Assembly (NCBI GenBank): GCA_040954595.2
Contig: CM082579.2
Location: forward strand, 9,858,001 to 9,922,000
Reading direction: 5' to 3'
DNA: 64,000 nt
Origin: Balanoglossus misakiensis
Lineage: Eukaryota; Hemichordata
Positions 24,618 through 36,714 of this stretch are shown one piece after another. Both the position numbers and the translations under genes were made by a program. Position 1 is the stretch's first letter; every line of letters begins with the position of its first letter. The notes beneath the pieces were generated by a model that worked only from the letters and a program-made list of their open reading frames with translations, did not search any database and was not told the origin of the DNA.

Positions 24618-27600
24618 CGTTACTCAAGAACTGGTTGGTAACTGAATATGACTGTGGTTCACTTCGGGGAGTGTCCGTTTAGAACCTCTCAGTTTTGTGA
24701 GAATTTTCAATACGTGAGATTTTGAAATCGCAGGCATTCGCCCATGTGTGTGTTTTTTAAAAAAAAAAAACCACAACTTTCCTCCCATCTTTCATTTTAT
24801 ATTAACTTCACCATAAACTTCGAGACATTACATGCAATGATGAGGATATAAATTTGCTTTTCAACTTAACTAGGTCAATTCTTGTCATCGACTTAGGTGG
24901 CCTTATAAGCAGTGCGAGTATAGGGTCAGAAGTTTGCGCGTGAAAAGTGCATGTATAACAATAATTGCTGATGTTGACATGTAGCGATAACACTACTGCA
25001 GGTTAACTTTTTAGTGCAGGTGACAGGTTTTGAATGACAGGAATATGGATCGATCGTCGAGTTGTACACTGCACACTTGTCGCGTATTTAACATGAGTGG
25101 GAACATTGCGTTCAGTTCGGCGAACGAACTGTACACAATGTCAGAAAGAAAATCAAGGGACCCAAGTTCGGATCTCCTCTGAGTTTGCTCTCCAAAATAA
25201 TTCAGCTGCCTTTGATGTTATTCAGAATTTGCTCACTGAAGAATGCTCAACCAGAATGGGTAATACATGGGGAAGAAGTTCGGAAGAAGTTGGATTCTGA
25301 CCAAAAATTAAATAATTCAAATATTCATATTTAATGTGTATGTATTGGTTGTGAAAGGAGCCTTGACAATAGGCCATTGGGCATGTTTTATTTCTTTTAA
25401 CTATTTTAATATATAAGAAGAAACAAAAATTACAAACAATGAGCAAACAAAGGACAAGTATACAAGATAAAGCTTACAGTCAGGTAATAATGCATAAAAA
25501 TACAATTGTGTGCAGAGCAACGAAAGGGAAATGAAAGGTGTACATTTGATGGGCGTTTTTCAACGCCTGGCACTGGTTTTCTGTGTAAATATTGCTGTCA
25601 AAAAGTTTGCCACTGATAATGTTAAAGCTGCAAAATCGAGTGTTTTTGTCGGGTTATCGGCATCACCTGTCAACTTTTGAGGCGTGCCGTCGCCAAAAGT
25701 CATCGTCTGGATGGGCGTTAAAAGTGACGTACATTCGAACCCGACACGCACGATTGCCACCCAACCAGCATTGGCGTATCTAGGGTAGAACCTAGCTTGT
25801 AGTTCTAGACTCCGACTGTAGTTTTTCGATGTGTATTCAGTATTTTTGTTTTGTGTGTCTACGGAGCTTCTTGTTCAAATTGCTGGAACATGATTGAATG
25901 CCCAGCATTTCGATCATCAACATAACACATACACGTGTATATCGCCGCTGGGTTTTACACTAGGCCTGAATTTATCAGAGTGCATGTCCACTGATGTAAC
26001 AAATGTCAAAAATTGATGAATGGTCTGGTGAATGCCAAGTATACAGACTGTTTTGATAATAAAACCACTCACCTCAGTGGGTTAGATAATATTTCAACAA
26101 CGGCCAGTTTTCAATATGTATACTTACCCAGGAATTGAAGATGACGATCTTACCTTAGAACTCACGGTGTCGTTCTTCTCGGGAACCACAAACACCATTT
26201 GCTGATCACGGGCCCTAACATTTGTTTTTAGCTAGTTATATAGACGAAAAAGACGCTCAAATCACTATGCTACAGAGTCAACTTGGATAACTGAGGTGTT
26301 TTGTTGGTGAGTAAAGTTTACATGAAATTTATTTATTAAAAAGCATTTAAAGGCATTAATTACAGTAATATGTTTTAATTCGCAATGTGTTTCTAATGTG
26401 TCAGAGGCAGTTTCTTTGTCCTATATAGATACCAGTGAATTTTTCATTGAATGTGCACAGTTTGATTTTGCAACGTATATTATGTATGCCTCGTTTGCAT
26501 TGCTAAAATCTGATAAAATACGTGTTATAAGAAGCTGTCAAGGAGTGTATCTCACATGACAATCACATCTTATTTGCCAAGAACCAGACTGAGCGGGGTT
26601 TTTTTTCCACTGAAAGACCCAGATATTGATTATGTAAATTAGCATGCTCAAAAGAGTACGTCGTTCGACGATAAAATATAGAGTCGGTCACATAGTCACT
26701 TTCATCCTTAATTTATTTGTGTAATTACTGACATTCTTGTGCATTAATCCGTTATTGACATTCGCAATTGTTCTCATAAATTGCATGCCAAGCGTCGCCA
26801 GCGAAAGCATGAGGTCGCTGATGGCTGAAGGTGTATGTCTGCAGTTCAAATACCCGGATCACATTGTTAGAAAACAGTTTCAGACATGCAAACAGCCTGT
26901 TTTCCTAAGTTTGGGCCCTTCCTAAGACCGGCGTAATCAGAAAATATAGCAATGTATATCAACACAGTTAATCAAAGAATAGAAGTATAAAATACGTTGT
27001 TCCATTTACATGCATTAATCACGATAGGTCTACGCCTTCTGATGCGATAAGACGTATTATCGCTTAAAACCATTCAAGATCTGTATCAAACCTGCATTTG
27101 GTGGTTCATTGACCACGCTGACCCTTTATGGGTGAACGCGAATAAGATCAGCGCTTGGTTCGATTTCCGCAGGGACTCATGGCGACTCAAGGTATTCCAC
27201 AGGTATGAAGCACATTTGTTCGGGTTTTCTAAGTTAGCTTTTTGTTCACAGGTCGAGGATATTAACATCACTGACAAGCATGTTTCTGTATACACTTTTT
27301 CTCTTGATCTCTCGGACAGCTCTATAGTACAGACTAGGATGGTGGTCAGCTGCGCTAACGTATTCGCGCACGTTTTGTGATATTTTCATAGAACCCTGTC
27401 ATTATTCACCTGACACCGTTCTGATTGCTTCAAATGCATTGCAAGTCCACATTTCCCCCGGCGATGTCAAGGCGCCAGTACGCTTGACGCAGACTGCCTG
27501 AAAAAACAACCCGTCATGATGCATCGAGGTCGTGAGAGTAACACGAGAAAAGTGACCCAATTCAGGGCTAGGATTGCCACAACAACAACAACAGCGATAA

Positions 27601-27791
27601 GCGCTGACAAAGTCCCATGCCTCTGTCTGCAAGTCCCATTGTCATTCATCGTTTATTTATTACTTACAAGTCAGTGATATACGCCTACAGTCACCTTCAG
27701 CTATACCAAGTACCGACTGATGTGACTGACTGCGGTCGAACAAAGTTCACAGTGGTATAACCACTGATCAGTAAAATTCAATTTCTTTCAG
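24618..27791. other. Intergenic region; sulfatase 5' exon not located
   Basis: This stretch holds the promoter side of the TRIM gene and the upstream side of the sulfatase gene. The first coding exon of the sulfatase should lie here or in an intron, but no ATG-bearing exon that joins 27792 in phase 0 could be chosen with confidence. A ~78-bp sequence (26493-26571) recurs at 34501-34578. Everything else is unrecognised, AT-rich, and contains only short open frames. Confidence 0.5.
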
Positions 27792-30700
27792 TCGCCCGCG
27801 TACGATGAGGGAGGCACAGAACCAAAAGAGAAGGTACATCTTAAACCGGCGCTGTCAAAATCCTACAGTGGAGGAGACGGGGAGAAAAGTACCGAGGCTG
27901 CTGAAGGGAAAGTGTATGTCTACACATCCCGGCAAACCTGCGTTGTCGCTACCCTATTCTTCTGTCTCCTTTGCGCCGCAGTTGTCATGGCAGCGGTTCT
28001 GATACGTAAGCTCTTATTGTTCATTGCTTTTAACGTGCAAGCTATACATGTTGACGATAGACACATGCATGTACAACAGTGACCTAAAGGCAGCAAACAA
28101 TTTCTTTTTATCTCTCTTCTGACCGCACGCTAGAAGGCTTGATCTGCTTGTTTGGACCATGATGACAAATTTCTTGTTCAGAATTAAAAATTTTCGATAC
28201 TCTTTAAGGTCAAAGTGGATGTGGAACTCCAGCACGGAAACCACCTCATATTATATTCTTCCTGGCGGATGACTTAGGTGAGTACTACGTGATAAAATGT
28301 AAAATTTATCGCACACGCTGCGTAATTGTTCTCGCGAGACACAGTTAATGACCAAGCTCCTAAGTAATGGTGTGTCAGATTCATTTCTGGACAAAGATAA
28401 AGTTAAAATCTAGCATTATTCCTTAATTTGTCAGTTCCAGTCATTTTGCCACTGCTTGTGTACTGCGTGGTCGTTTAGTGAATCTGATTACAAACAACAA
28501 CAACAACAACAACAGCAGCAGCAGCAGCAGCAGCAACAACAACAACAGCAGCAGCAGCAGCAGCAACAATAACAACAACAACAACAAAATCAAATATACT
28601 CATCATTAAGTACTTGTACTTCCTCGCTTAATTACTCCATTGCAGGTTGGTACGACGTCGGTTACCATAATCCGGAAATGTGTACACCGAACATGGACAG
28701 GCTCGCCTCCGAGGGCGTTATCTTCGATCAAGCATACGCTCAACCACAGTGTTCTCCGTAAGACGAAACGTACTGACCTAAACAGCGGTTCATTTCTACA
28801 GATTGCGGTGTCTTTCAACGACACTCACGATCGTGTCAATTAGATGGAGGCATTTTTGCTGCTCAGATGTGTGAAGTTGACGCGTGACTTTTTAGAAGTT
28901 GGCCGCAGTGGGCGTGTCAGCATGAACGCGCGGCAAACCATTCCCTTACCAACACAGATATGGGAAAAATTTTCCCATTATGGAGATTTGTCTGATAGAT
29001 CAAATGAATGTTTGAACATAAATACAGTACGTTTCTTTGTCAAAAAATGTCAGTGTAACAGACTGCTATTAATTTCCACTTGAAATTCCGCCCCTGGCAA
29101 ATGGGAGTTTTTTGACGTTGATTTGATTTCTTCGCTCTTTAGGAGTCGTTCATCTCTGATGAGTGGGTATTATCCCTTCAGAACAGGAATGCAGGTAAAG
29201 AAACAAGGATGCTAGAGTTAAGTAGACGTGGCCACAGAGGCTTCTGTGCGTTCAGCCTGTACTTTGGTACCGGCGGGGATTTTGTCATCGGAAATGATAA
29301 TTTCATTCGCGAATGAACTGCTATTCTCAACAAAAATAACACCACTTCTGAGTTTACATAATGATGAGGTGTTTATATATAAGCTTACATGTTATTCACA
29401 CAAAACTGCGAGATTTGTGTCATTTTCAATTCACAAGAGCACCGATAATATGAAAGCCTTTATAGTGACACTTAATTTGCTTTATTCCTTAGCACCACGT
29501 TATTCAACCGTTATCTCCCTACGGTCTCCCTACTGACTTGACTCTTCTGCCACAGGCACTCAAACCTCTGGGCTACAATACTCACATGATAGGAAAGTAA
29601 GTATGCCAGTTAAATGTGACATTCTCATCCCCGGGAAGCTATAGTCAATGGTGCACCGTCATGGAGTGCCTATACCAGCACCAAAGTTGATGGTGGCCTA
29701 CGACTGGCCACTGCAGGGAGGTGACAGACAAATGTACATGCATTAATTCAAGTGTTACCTCTCCTGTTTATCACATTTATAGGTGGCATTTAGGAATGTG
29801 CAAGGAAGCCTATTTACCATTTTATCGTGGTTTTGACTCGTACTACGGTTTTCTGAACAGCTACATTACATACTATGACCATACAAACCAAGACGTCGCC
29901 GGATTTTTTGCACAGGGTAAGATAGTCATGGAATACAATTTACATACGCATGCCCAGTTACTGTTAAAGGTGATCTTCTGTTGAAAATATGTTGGCGCAC
30001 ACAGTCACCGTTTTGATCATGTAACCTGGTAAAAACCTCTCATACGATCGTATCCAAACACATTTTCACCCAAGAAAAACAAGAAGTGGCAAAATTACAC
30101 AAATAAAAATGAGGAGAAAGTAAGAAAAAAACTGACGAAGTACAAATTTCAGTACGGCACTGAAGTACTGAAATAGGCCAAAGTACACGTATACATGTCC
30201 TTTTAACCTAATACCTACTCTTGCTTGCAGGCTCTAAACCTTATAGTGGCTATGATTTCTGGGATAATAGCGGCATGGTACTGGACAACACTACACACAT
30301 CAGCGTGAGTTTTACATTTCAATGTCATATGTACTCCATCAAATATACTACTTGACACGTGTATTTTGTGGCACTGAGCGCAAGTCACCTTTGCTCTAGA
30401 AATACAGTTTCTCACGCATAGCCCATCATCTGTGCACTGAGAGTTCAAGAAAGTAACATACCATACCTGTTACTTGCACAATCTTGATTTTGATTGAACG
30501 ACATGTTGCTCGTTGTTTATGTTGCAGTACTTGCTGAGCAAGAGAGCCGAAGAATTGATTGACAAACACAACAAAGACACGCCGATGTTTCTATACTACT
30601 CTTCCCCTCTGCCTCACTTCCTATTAGAAGTAAGTCTTGATCAACGCTATCCCTGTTTGTGCTTCTGACTAAATATGTCACTAATCACATTCGGACATCA

Positions 30701-31224
30701 GTCAAATTAAGAAACATTGGCTTCAAATGGGTTTACGTTTTTGCAGGTACCAGAGGAGTACGAAAACCTATATGCTGACAACAGAAACAGGAATAGAAGA
30801 AAATACAGCGGTAAGAGCGTGTCCAAATAAAGGGCATATTAGAGTTATGTGCTGTTATATACACGTGCATGGTTTCTTGCAGAGAGGAGAAGCATACATA
30901 TACTGATGTGTCAGTTTGCCTTTCATATAGCGCGTGTGTGTGCCCGCGCGTATGGACGGATGGTTGGATGGATCATGGATGGAATTAAATATGTATGTTT
31001 TAAAGAGGGATACAGCATAGTTCTAGAGTATTCTTCTTTCCTATCTAGGTATGGTGTCCATGATGGATGAGATCATTGGCAATGTAACCAATAAACTTAA
31101 AGAAAACGGAATGTGGGAAAACACTCTCTTTGTGTTCATGAGTGACGTGAGTAAATGCTTTGCAGTAAAGCTTTAATATTCCTGCGCATGAATTTTGCAG
31201 TTCTCGCATAGAAGGCCGACAGAC

Positions 31225-31256
<32 letters not shown>

Positions 31257-31257
31257 C

Positions 31258-31291
<34 letters not shown>

Positions 31292-33465
31292 TAGATCAAA
31301 CAGTTCAGACCAAAGTTTTAAATACAGAATCACCAGCTCAAGTTATTTTCAGAATGGTGGTGGTCCTACTTTTGGTGGTTATAACTACCCTTTGCGAGGT
31401 GCCAAGACAACGCTGTTTGAAGGAGGTACACGGGTTATTACCTTCGCCGCTGGGGGCGCGCTTGAGAAGACAGGCTACGTCAATGATGGGTTAGTGAGCC
31501 TTGATGACAGTTCATTTTCTACACTCGACTGTTTTCTTTTTACTCAATGTATTAAAGAAACACATAAAATTGCATACCTAATGATCAAATGGGGCGTCTG
31601 TGTCTGTTACAGTCTTATCCACATAACAGATTGGTATCCAACGTTTGTTTCTTTGGCCGGCGGGACTCCAGGTATAGTTGGTCGTCAATTACTTTGCTCT
31701 TCTCTGTAAGATAAGTTCATGTAATTCTGAGTATGCTAGCATAAGCTGAAAGAACACAGCCCAGTTGGAAGTGAAAAAAAAACCCGCAGCTATGCAAATT
31801 CTGATACGGTTACCATGACAAGTTGTGATGTAGCCAATGACAAGTTTTCATTTTGTGGTCTCGTGAAAAATGTACACCATCAAGTGGTCATTCGAAGATT
31901 TTGACCAACTCCTTTAACCATACATGTACATGAACATTAGCATATGGAAATTAGATCGTATGCCTTTAACTGGAGGCACACAGACTGCCCTCAAGGCCAT
32001 AGTCGATGCTGCACAAATCATGGCGTCGTTTTTGTTTGTGATTATTACTAAGTACAGACCAGAATATGGACGGAAAGAATGTATGGGATAGTATATCAAA
32101 GGGAAAGAAATCTCCCAGAGACGAAATAGTCTACAACATTGTGACCGAAATGCCCACCAGAGGCGCTGCAATAAGGTATCTATAGATTTACATAATTAGG
32201 AGACCCTTTTATGGAACATATACCACGTGTGCACCATACATTGAATTGTCGCACGAAGCTGAATCAACTGCGAGGGGAACTTGCCAGTGTTTGTGAGGGA
32301 GACAAAATCTACACATTTCTGTCAATTACATACATTGTACTTTGTTTGAATTTCAGAGTTGGTGATTGGAAACTTATAGATGGAAATCATCAAACAGCTT
32401 ATCCCTATGTTTATGCCCAAGGTAATGTTAACACTTGGTTTCCACGGCAAATTGTATATACAAGAGCGTGCAGTATGTAGCCTAGTCTGGTCCCCTGTCC
32501 CATTTCCGCCGCTGTCTGTACCACAAGGAAAGAGTTAGGTATTAACGCACTAGACCTACTATGTGTTTCAAAAAGGACAGCTTTCTCTCAAATTGAGTCG
32601 TGTTACGTTTATCTGTAAAGTGGGTTTGAGCACATCGTACAGGAATCCGGATTCATCTTACAGTGCACACTTATCTCATAATAAAATAAAGTCAAGTATA
32701 ATAATATAGGCCGCCTTTACAAATATTCGTAACTATATGCCAACGTTACGTCATATTTAACGTTTTAGATGGATGGTATCAGCCACCCACTGAAGACAAC
32801 CAGACGGTTGTTCCCCCTTCGTATGTTCCAGGCGTCGGTCGAAACCCCCCACCAGTCCCGAATGTCCAATATCTATTCAACCTAAGAGGTAAAGTTGCAG
32901 TACGTCTTCTCTGGCTAAGATGATCTTTTATGCCGCAACGGCCAATTCACTCTTTTATGCCGCAACGGCCAATTCACTAGTATGTGTACAAATGTGCTAC
33001 ATGTTATGTCGGTCAAAATATAGTACTGCGTTATGCTATGTCGACTGTAATATAAGCTCACGGGTAAATACTCAAGTCAGCCGACGTGAGTAACGCGGCT
33101 GTATTTCGACGAGACGTGTAAGAGTGTCTTTATCATACGTACCTACCCACCTGCCTATCCACCCCACCCAACTACTTTATATTTTTACCTCTTCTATGAA
33201 ATTAATTGTTCGTCTTTGATAAAATTTACGCGTGTTATAGTTTATAGATACAAATTAACACAAACTTATTTTACCACTTCCAACGTATGCAGATGATCCG
33301 AATGAACATCACGATCTATCAGCTAAGGAGCCAGAGAAAGTCGCTGAGCTAAAAGCCCGCCTGAACGATCATCGAAGCCGCGCTGTTCCCGCGCTTCATC
33401 CACCGCCTAATTTTGAAGCTGATCCCGCGCTAACAGACGGGGTCTGGAGGACAGGCTTTTGTTGA
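27792..33465 (+). CDS. Arylsulfatase (ARSB/I/J-like), membrane-anchored, 5' incomplete
   Basis: Sixteen exons give 564 aa from the first exon found: 27792-28005, 28209-28277, 28646-28757, 29143-29194, 29493-29596, 29783-29916, 30231-30304, 30528-30629, 30747-30810, 31049-31146, 31353-31489, 31613-31671, 32058-32175, 32357-32421, 32769-32888, 33293-33465 (TGA). All phases match. Exon 1 encodes a hydrophobic anchor ([20 protein letters not shown]) after a polar tail, so a type II membrane protein is likely. Catalytic features are complete: metal ligands in LADDLG and MSDNGG, the formylglycine site CSPSR (Cys130 in visible numbering; split between two exons), GKWHLG, the His of [13 protein letters not shown], and [10 protein letters not shown]. 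The enzyme would hydrolyse sulfate esters, perhaps of glycosaminoglycans; the substrate is inferred from the ARSB family. The start codon exon is missing from this model. A possible poly(A) signal lies at about 33752. Confidence 0.92.
28491..28590. repeat. CAA/CAG compound microsatellite
   Basis: Alternating blocks of CAA and CAG units in intron 2 of the sulfatase gene, about 55 bp before the acceptor of exon 3. Confidence 0.95.
31208..31293. repeat. (GACA)n microsatellite
   Basis: A GACA run with GATA and GACC variants, inside the sulfatase intron between 31146 and 31353. Confidence 0.95.
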
Positions 33466-34792
33466 TCGTTACCAATGTTTGAAACGTAAATTAATCTGAC
33501 AGAGAACGATCCTAAAAACCTTCCAGAAAACTTTAACAAACAACTACACATTTAAAAATACTTCTAACATATCAGGTCGATAGTGCCATCAAAATAGTGA
33601 TACACAGTCAGCCATAGGAAGTTGCGAACCGATTTCAGTACTGAAAACAACTTATTGTGGTCGCTGTGTCTCGTATAATTTTGTTGCAAAAAGAGACTCG
33701 AAAGAGATCAACTCTCTGAAACAATGTCATATGTTTTCTGTATGCTCTGAAAATAAAATACAAATTGACATATCACATTTTGTTGTGATTTTCATCTTCA
33801 TTCATGTCATAATTGTCTGATTTATCACAGAATTTGGTGATGTCATTATCATAAGGTCACTATGTGTGTATATGTGTGTGTTTACATCACGATTTATCAA
33901 GAACGACTGAACAGATTCAACTCAAATTTGGTACAAAAGTTTTAGAATGGCAAGAACTGATTAGATTTTGGTGTTACTTGCATAGCAATGAATATTATCA
34001 GAGTTTTCATGTTTCGGCAACAGGAGATAGCATTGTCATATACAGAGAATTACTGCACCAAATTTGATGGAACCGTCTTTGGATGGCAATCTCAGTACAT
34101 GTATAGGTTATGACGGTACCTGTGTGTCCTGTCAATTATCTGCTCATTTGCATATTTAATGAACTTAGTGAAATTAGTGCTATATATTTTTGCAGATTTA
34201 ACTGTAAATTGCTGGCATGTCGTTGTGTGTGGATCTCTCCGCCCCCTCCTCGACAGCAAAAACTTGACAACCGCCCGGCACATGCACCTTTTGTATTGGA
34301 TTGACGCACACTTGTGGCATTTTGTTGAAATGAGGTTTCAAGACACAATGTGAATATTGTCAAAGTAATACATTAACTTCTAGAGGGACAGCTTTGAGAA
34401 TTGGCAGTTTCAAGTAGTAAGATAAAGACAAACCTGTGGTCAAACAATGCAAACACCATCAGGTGAGTGTGTGGACACAAAATGCCTGTATGCAAACCCA
34501 TTTGCATTGCTAAAATCTGATAAAATACGAGTTATAAAAAGCTGCCAAGGAGTGTATCTCACGTGTCGATCAAATCTTGTTAGTATGTACACATTTGAGT
34601 TAAATTGTTTAAGGTCAATTTACAGCTATTCAATTAGGTCAATTTTTCGGTGTTGGCCATTTCCCTCAAAATGGAGCGACGGCACCATTTTAAAAAATCA
34701 TGCAGTCAGTGTCAATGTACTATCAATGCTAATTGTTTTTCAATACCGCAATCTCTTGATTCTCTGATGTGATTTGGTATTTTTATTCTAGA
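33466..34792. other. Sulfatase 3' flank and intergenic DNA
   Basis: This includes the presumed sulfatase 3' UTR with an AATAAA-like signal near 33752, a GTGTGT stretch near 33864-33880, and the second copy of the dispersed ~78-bp sequence (34501-34578). An exon upstream of the pentraxin-like exon may be hidden here, but none was identified. Confidence 0.45.
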
Positions 34793-35240
34793 AAGAGGAG
34801 TACTTCAATTGGAGAGTACAGACACCAGAATAGAGGCCTTAGTGGACGTTCCTTCTCTCACGGGTCTGACTGCTTGCATCCGGGTAAAACCTCTATTAGC
34901 CGGCAGACAATCGTGTGCGGTGTCCCTCGGAAAAGACTTTCTATTTTATAACACAGGACTTTGTCTTATTTCGAGTGATGATGACGACGTCGACGGTGAA
35001 TGGCGCCATTTATGTACTGTCTGGTATGTGGCCACAGGGAAAATGAAACGTTACATCAACGGCACGTTGTCTACAACAGCTACAGGTCTAAAGCGTGACC
35101 CACTTTTAGCTGGTCACGGTGGCTCTCCCATGTTAGGACAAGACCACCGAGACCAACGTCGATTCCTCGGTAGCCTGACAGAGTTCAACATGTGGTCCAG
35201 AGTTCTTAGTGACGACAAGATTGCCAGAAGCAGAAAGTAA
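34793..35240 (+). CDS. Pentraxin/laminin-G-like terminal exon (partial gene)
   Basis: After an acceptor (ttctag, 34787-34792) a frame of about 148 codons runs to TAA at 35238-35240. Its sequence follows a pentraxin-type jelly roll: GLTACIRVKPL, then GEWRHLCTVWYVATGKMKRY, YINGTLSTTATG, PMLGQDHRDQRRFLGSLTEF and NMWSRVLSDDKI. The last two match the calcium-site and C-terminal blocks of pentraxins (LGQDQD..., FxGxLTDFNMWxxVLS). The exon starts in phase 1, so at least one upstream coding exon is needed; it was not found. The sulfatase stops 1.3 kb earlier with its own TGA, so this is most simply a separate gene, although an alternative 3' exon cannot be excluded. A secreted calcium- or glycan-binding role is inferred from the family. 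Confidence 0.7.
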
Positions 35241-36714
35241 TAGATTCAGTGGCGGTGACATCTTTGCGTGGCATAAATCCCCGCTCGATATAACGGGCGA
35301 CGTGTCCGAGAGATGTGTTCACCTGTAAGGTCGTTCGAAATTCAGTGTTCTAATTGTAAGTATACCTTATTGTTGATGCTTCGGTCAAGTTGTCCTTTGG
35401 GAAAGACTGATGAGAAAACTCGGCTCAAGAGGAATCGATGTAAACTTCCCCCGTGTAAAATAATTGAAGGAGAGTCACAATGTAAACATAATTTTTAGTC
35501 GCACGTCATTTTGTTTGTTCGAATTCGAATGTCAAAACGACATCAAGATTGTTTATACTCATACATTTGCAATAATGAGAAAAAATCAAAAACCTAAAAA
35601 AAGCAAAAAAGTGCCAACTGACAAACAAAACAAATAATAAAAACTATCTGACAAAAAAAATCATGAGATAAGCGTACATATATCTTTGGTTTAGCACAAA
35701 CTAATCTAATAAACCAATACACCACCACGAGACCCTGCTTCCCCTCTCTTTCGGCAAACAACACATGGTGTAACTGTTATTAAGCAGCGCAAACATTTAA
35801 ATATAACGCATGATTGAAATATAACACACCTCGGGCTGGTGCTCTCTGAGATCACCCTCCCAAGTGCAGGCTTCAAATCATGTTGTCACGCGCATAACAA
35901 GTGTGACAATGACATTCAGCCAAGATGACTGTAGACCTACTCAGGCTACAAGTATACATACTGGATTGATTGACTCGTACTTTTGTAATTCAATGCAGGT
36001 GACTAACCCAAGCGGTCCATTGGACTCCATTAGATGGGATTCGTATGAATTAACAGGCTACACGGTCAACTTGGTGGTGAAGTCATTACCAACTAAAATA
36101 CAAGGGTTACTCACGGAAGTTGAATTCGAAATGAGTGCTCTTCTTCGCTTTCGTATTTAGTCACAGTGTTACTATTATTGGCACGACCGCTGTTTTCTGC
36201 GCGCCTTTTTGACAACTGCTTCATTATACAAAGAATCGACAATTCTTCACTAAATTTGTTGGCAAACGATCTTTGACATTTTGCTCGCATAATTATAACT
36301 TAGAAATAATTGTGTTTGTTACCTGTCGTGCTACTCATACTTCGCCATAACTTTTACCAAATTGAAATGAAAATGATTCGACGCTATCGTCATGACTTTG
36401 AATCATTTGTGAACTTTTTGCAATTAAAGTCAAACAAAATTAAGAATGCGTAATGTTTTTGTGAAAAGAAAACGAGAGGGAACCAATAAAGTTTTATATG
36501 CAAATCTGGGTAATGCTTTCCTTCATTCATACCAGATCAATCTTGCTTTATTGTATAATCCATGTCATATATTTTCTACATGATCTACATGTATCGAAAT
36601 ACCCTGTGATAGTAAAAGGCGAATTGTAAATATTTATGAATACTTCGGGAGCTGCGCAAGCGCAGATTCCATTTGTTCATTGAAATCACACTGGGTAGAT
36701 ATAGAGCCTCGGGT
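35241..36714. other. Intergenic region, nothing recognised
   Basis: Between the pentraxin-like exon and the stop codon of the convergent STAND gene I see only AT-rich unique sequence and short open frames. A plus-strand frame at 35864-36160 has no family resemblance and no clear splice context. The right part should contain the 3' UTR of the STAND gene. Confidence 0.5.

Noticed and set aside
26737-26925. Candidate signal-peptide exon for the sulfatase (MCINPLLTF...)
   Set aside because: No donor gives phase 0 into 27792, and the sulfatase already has its own hydrophobic anchor.
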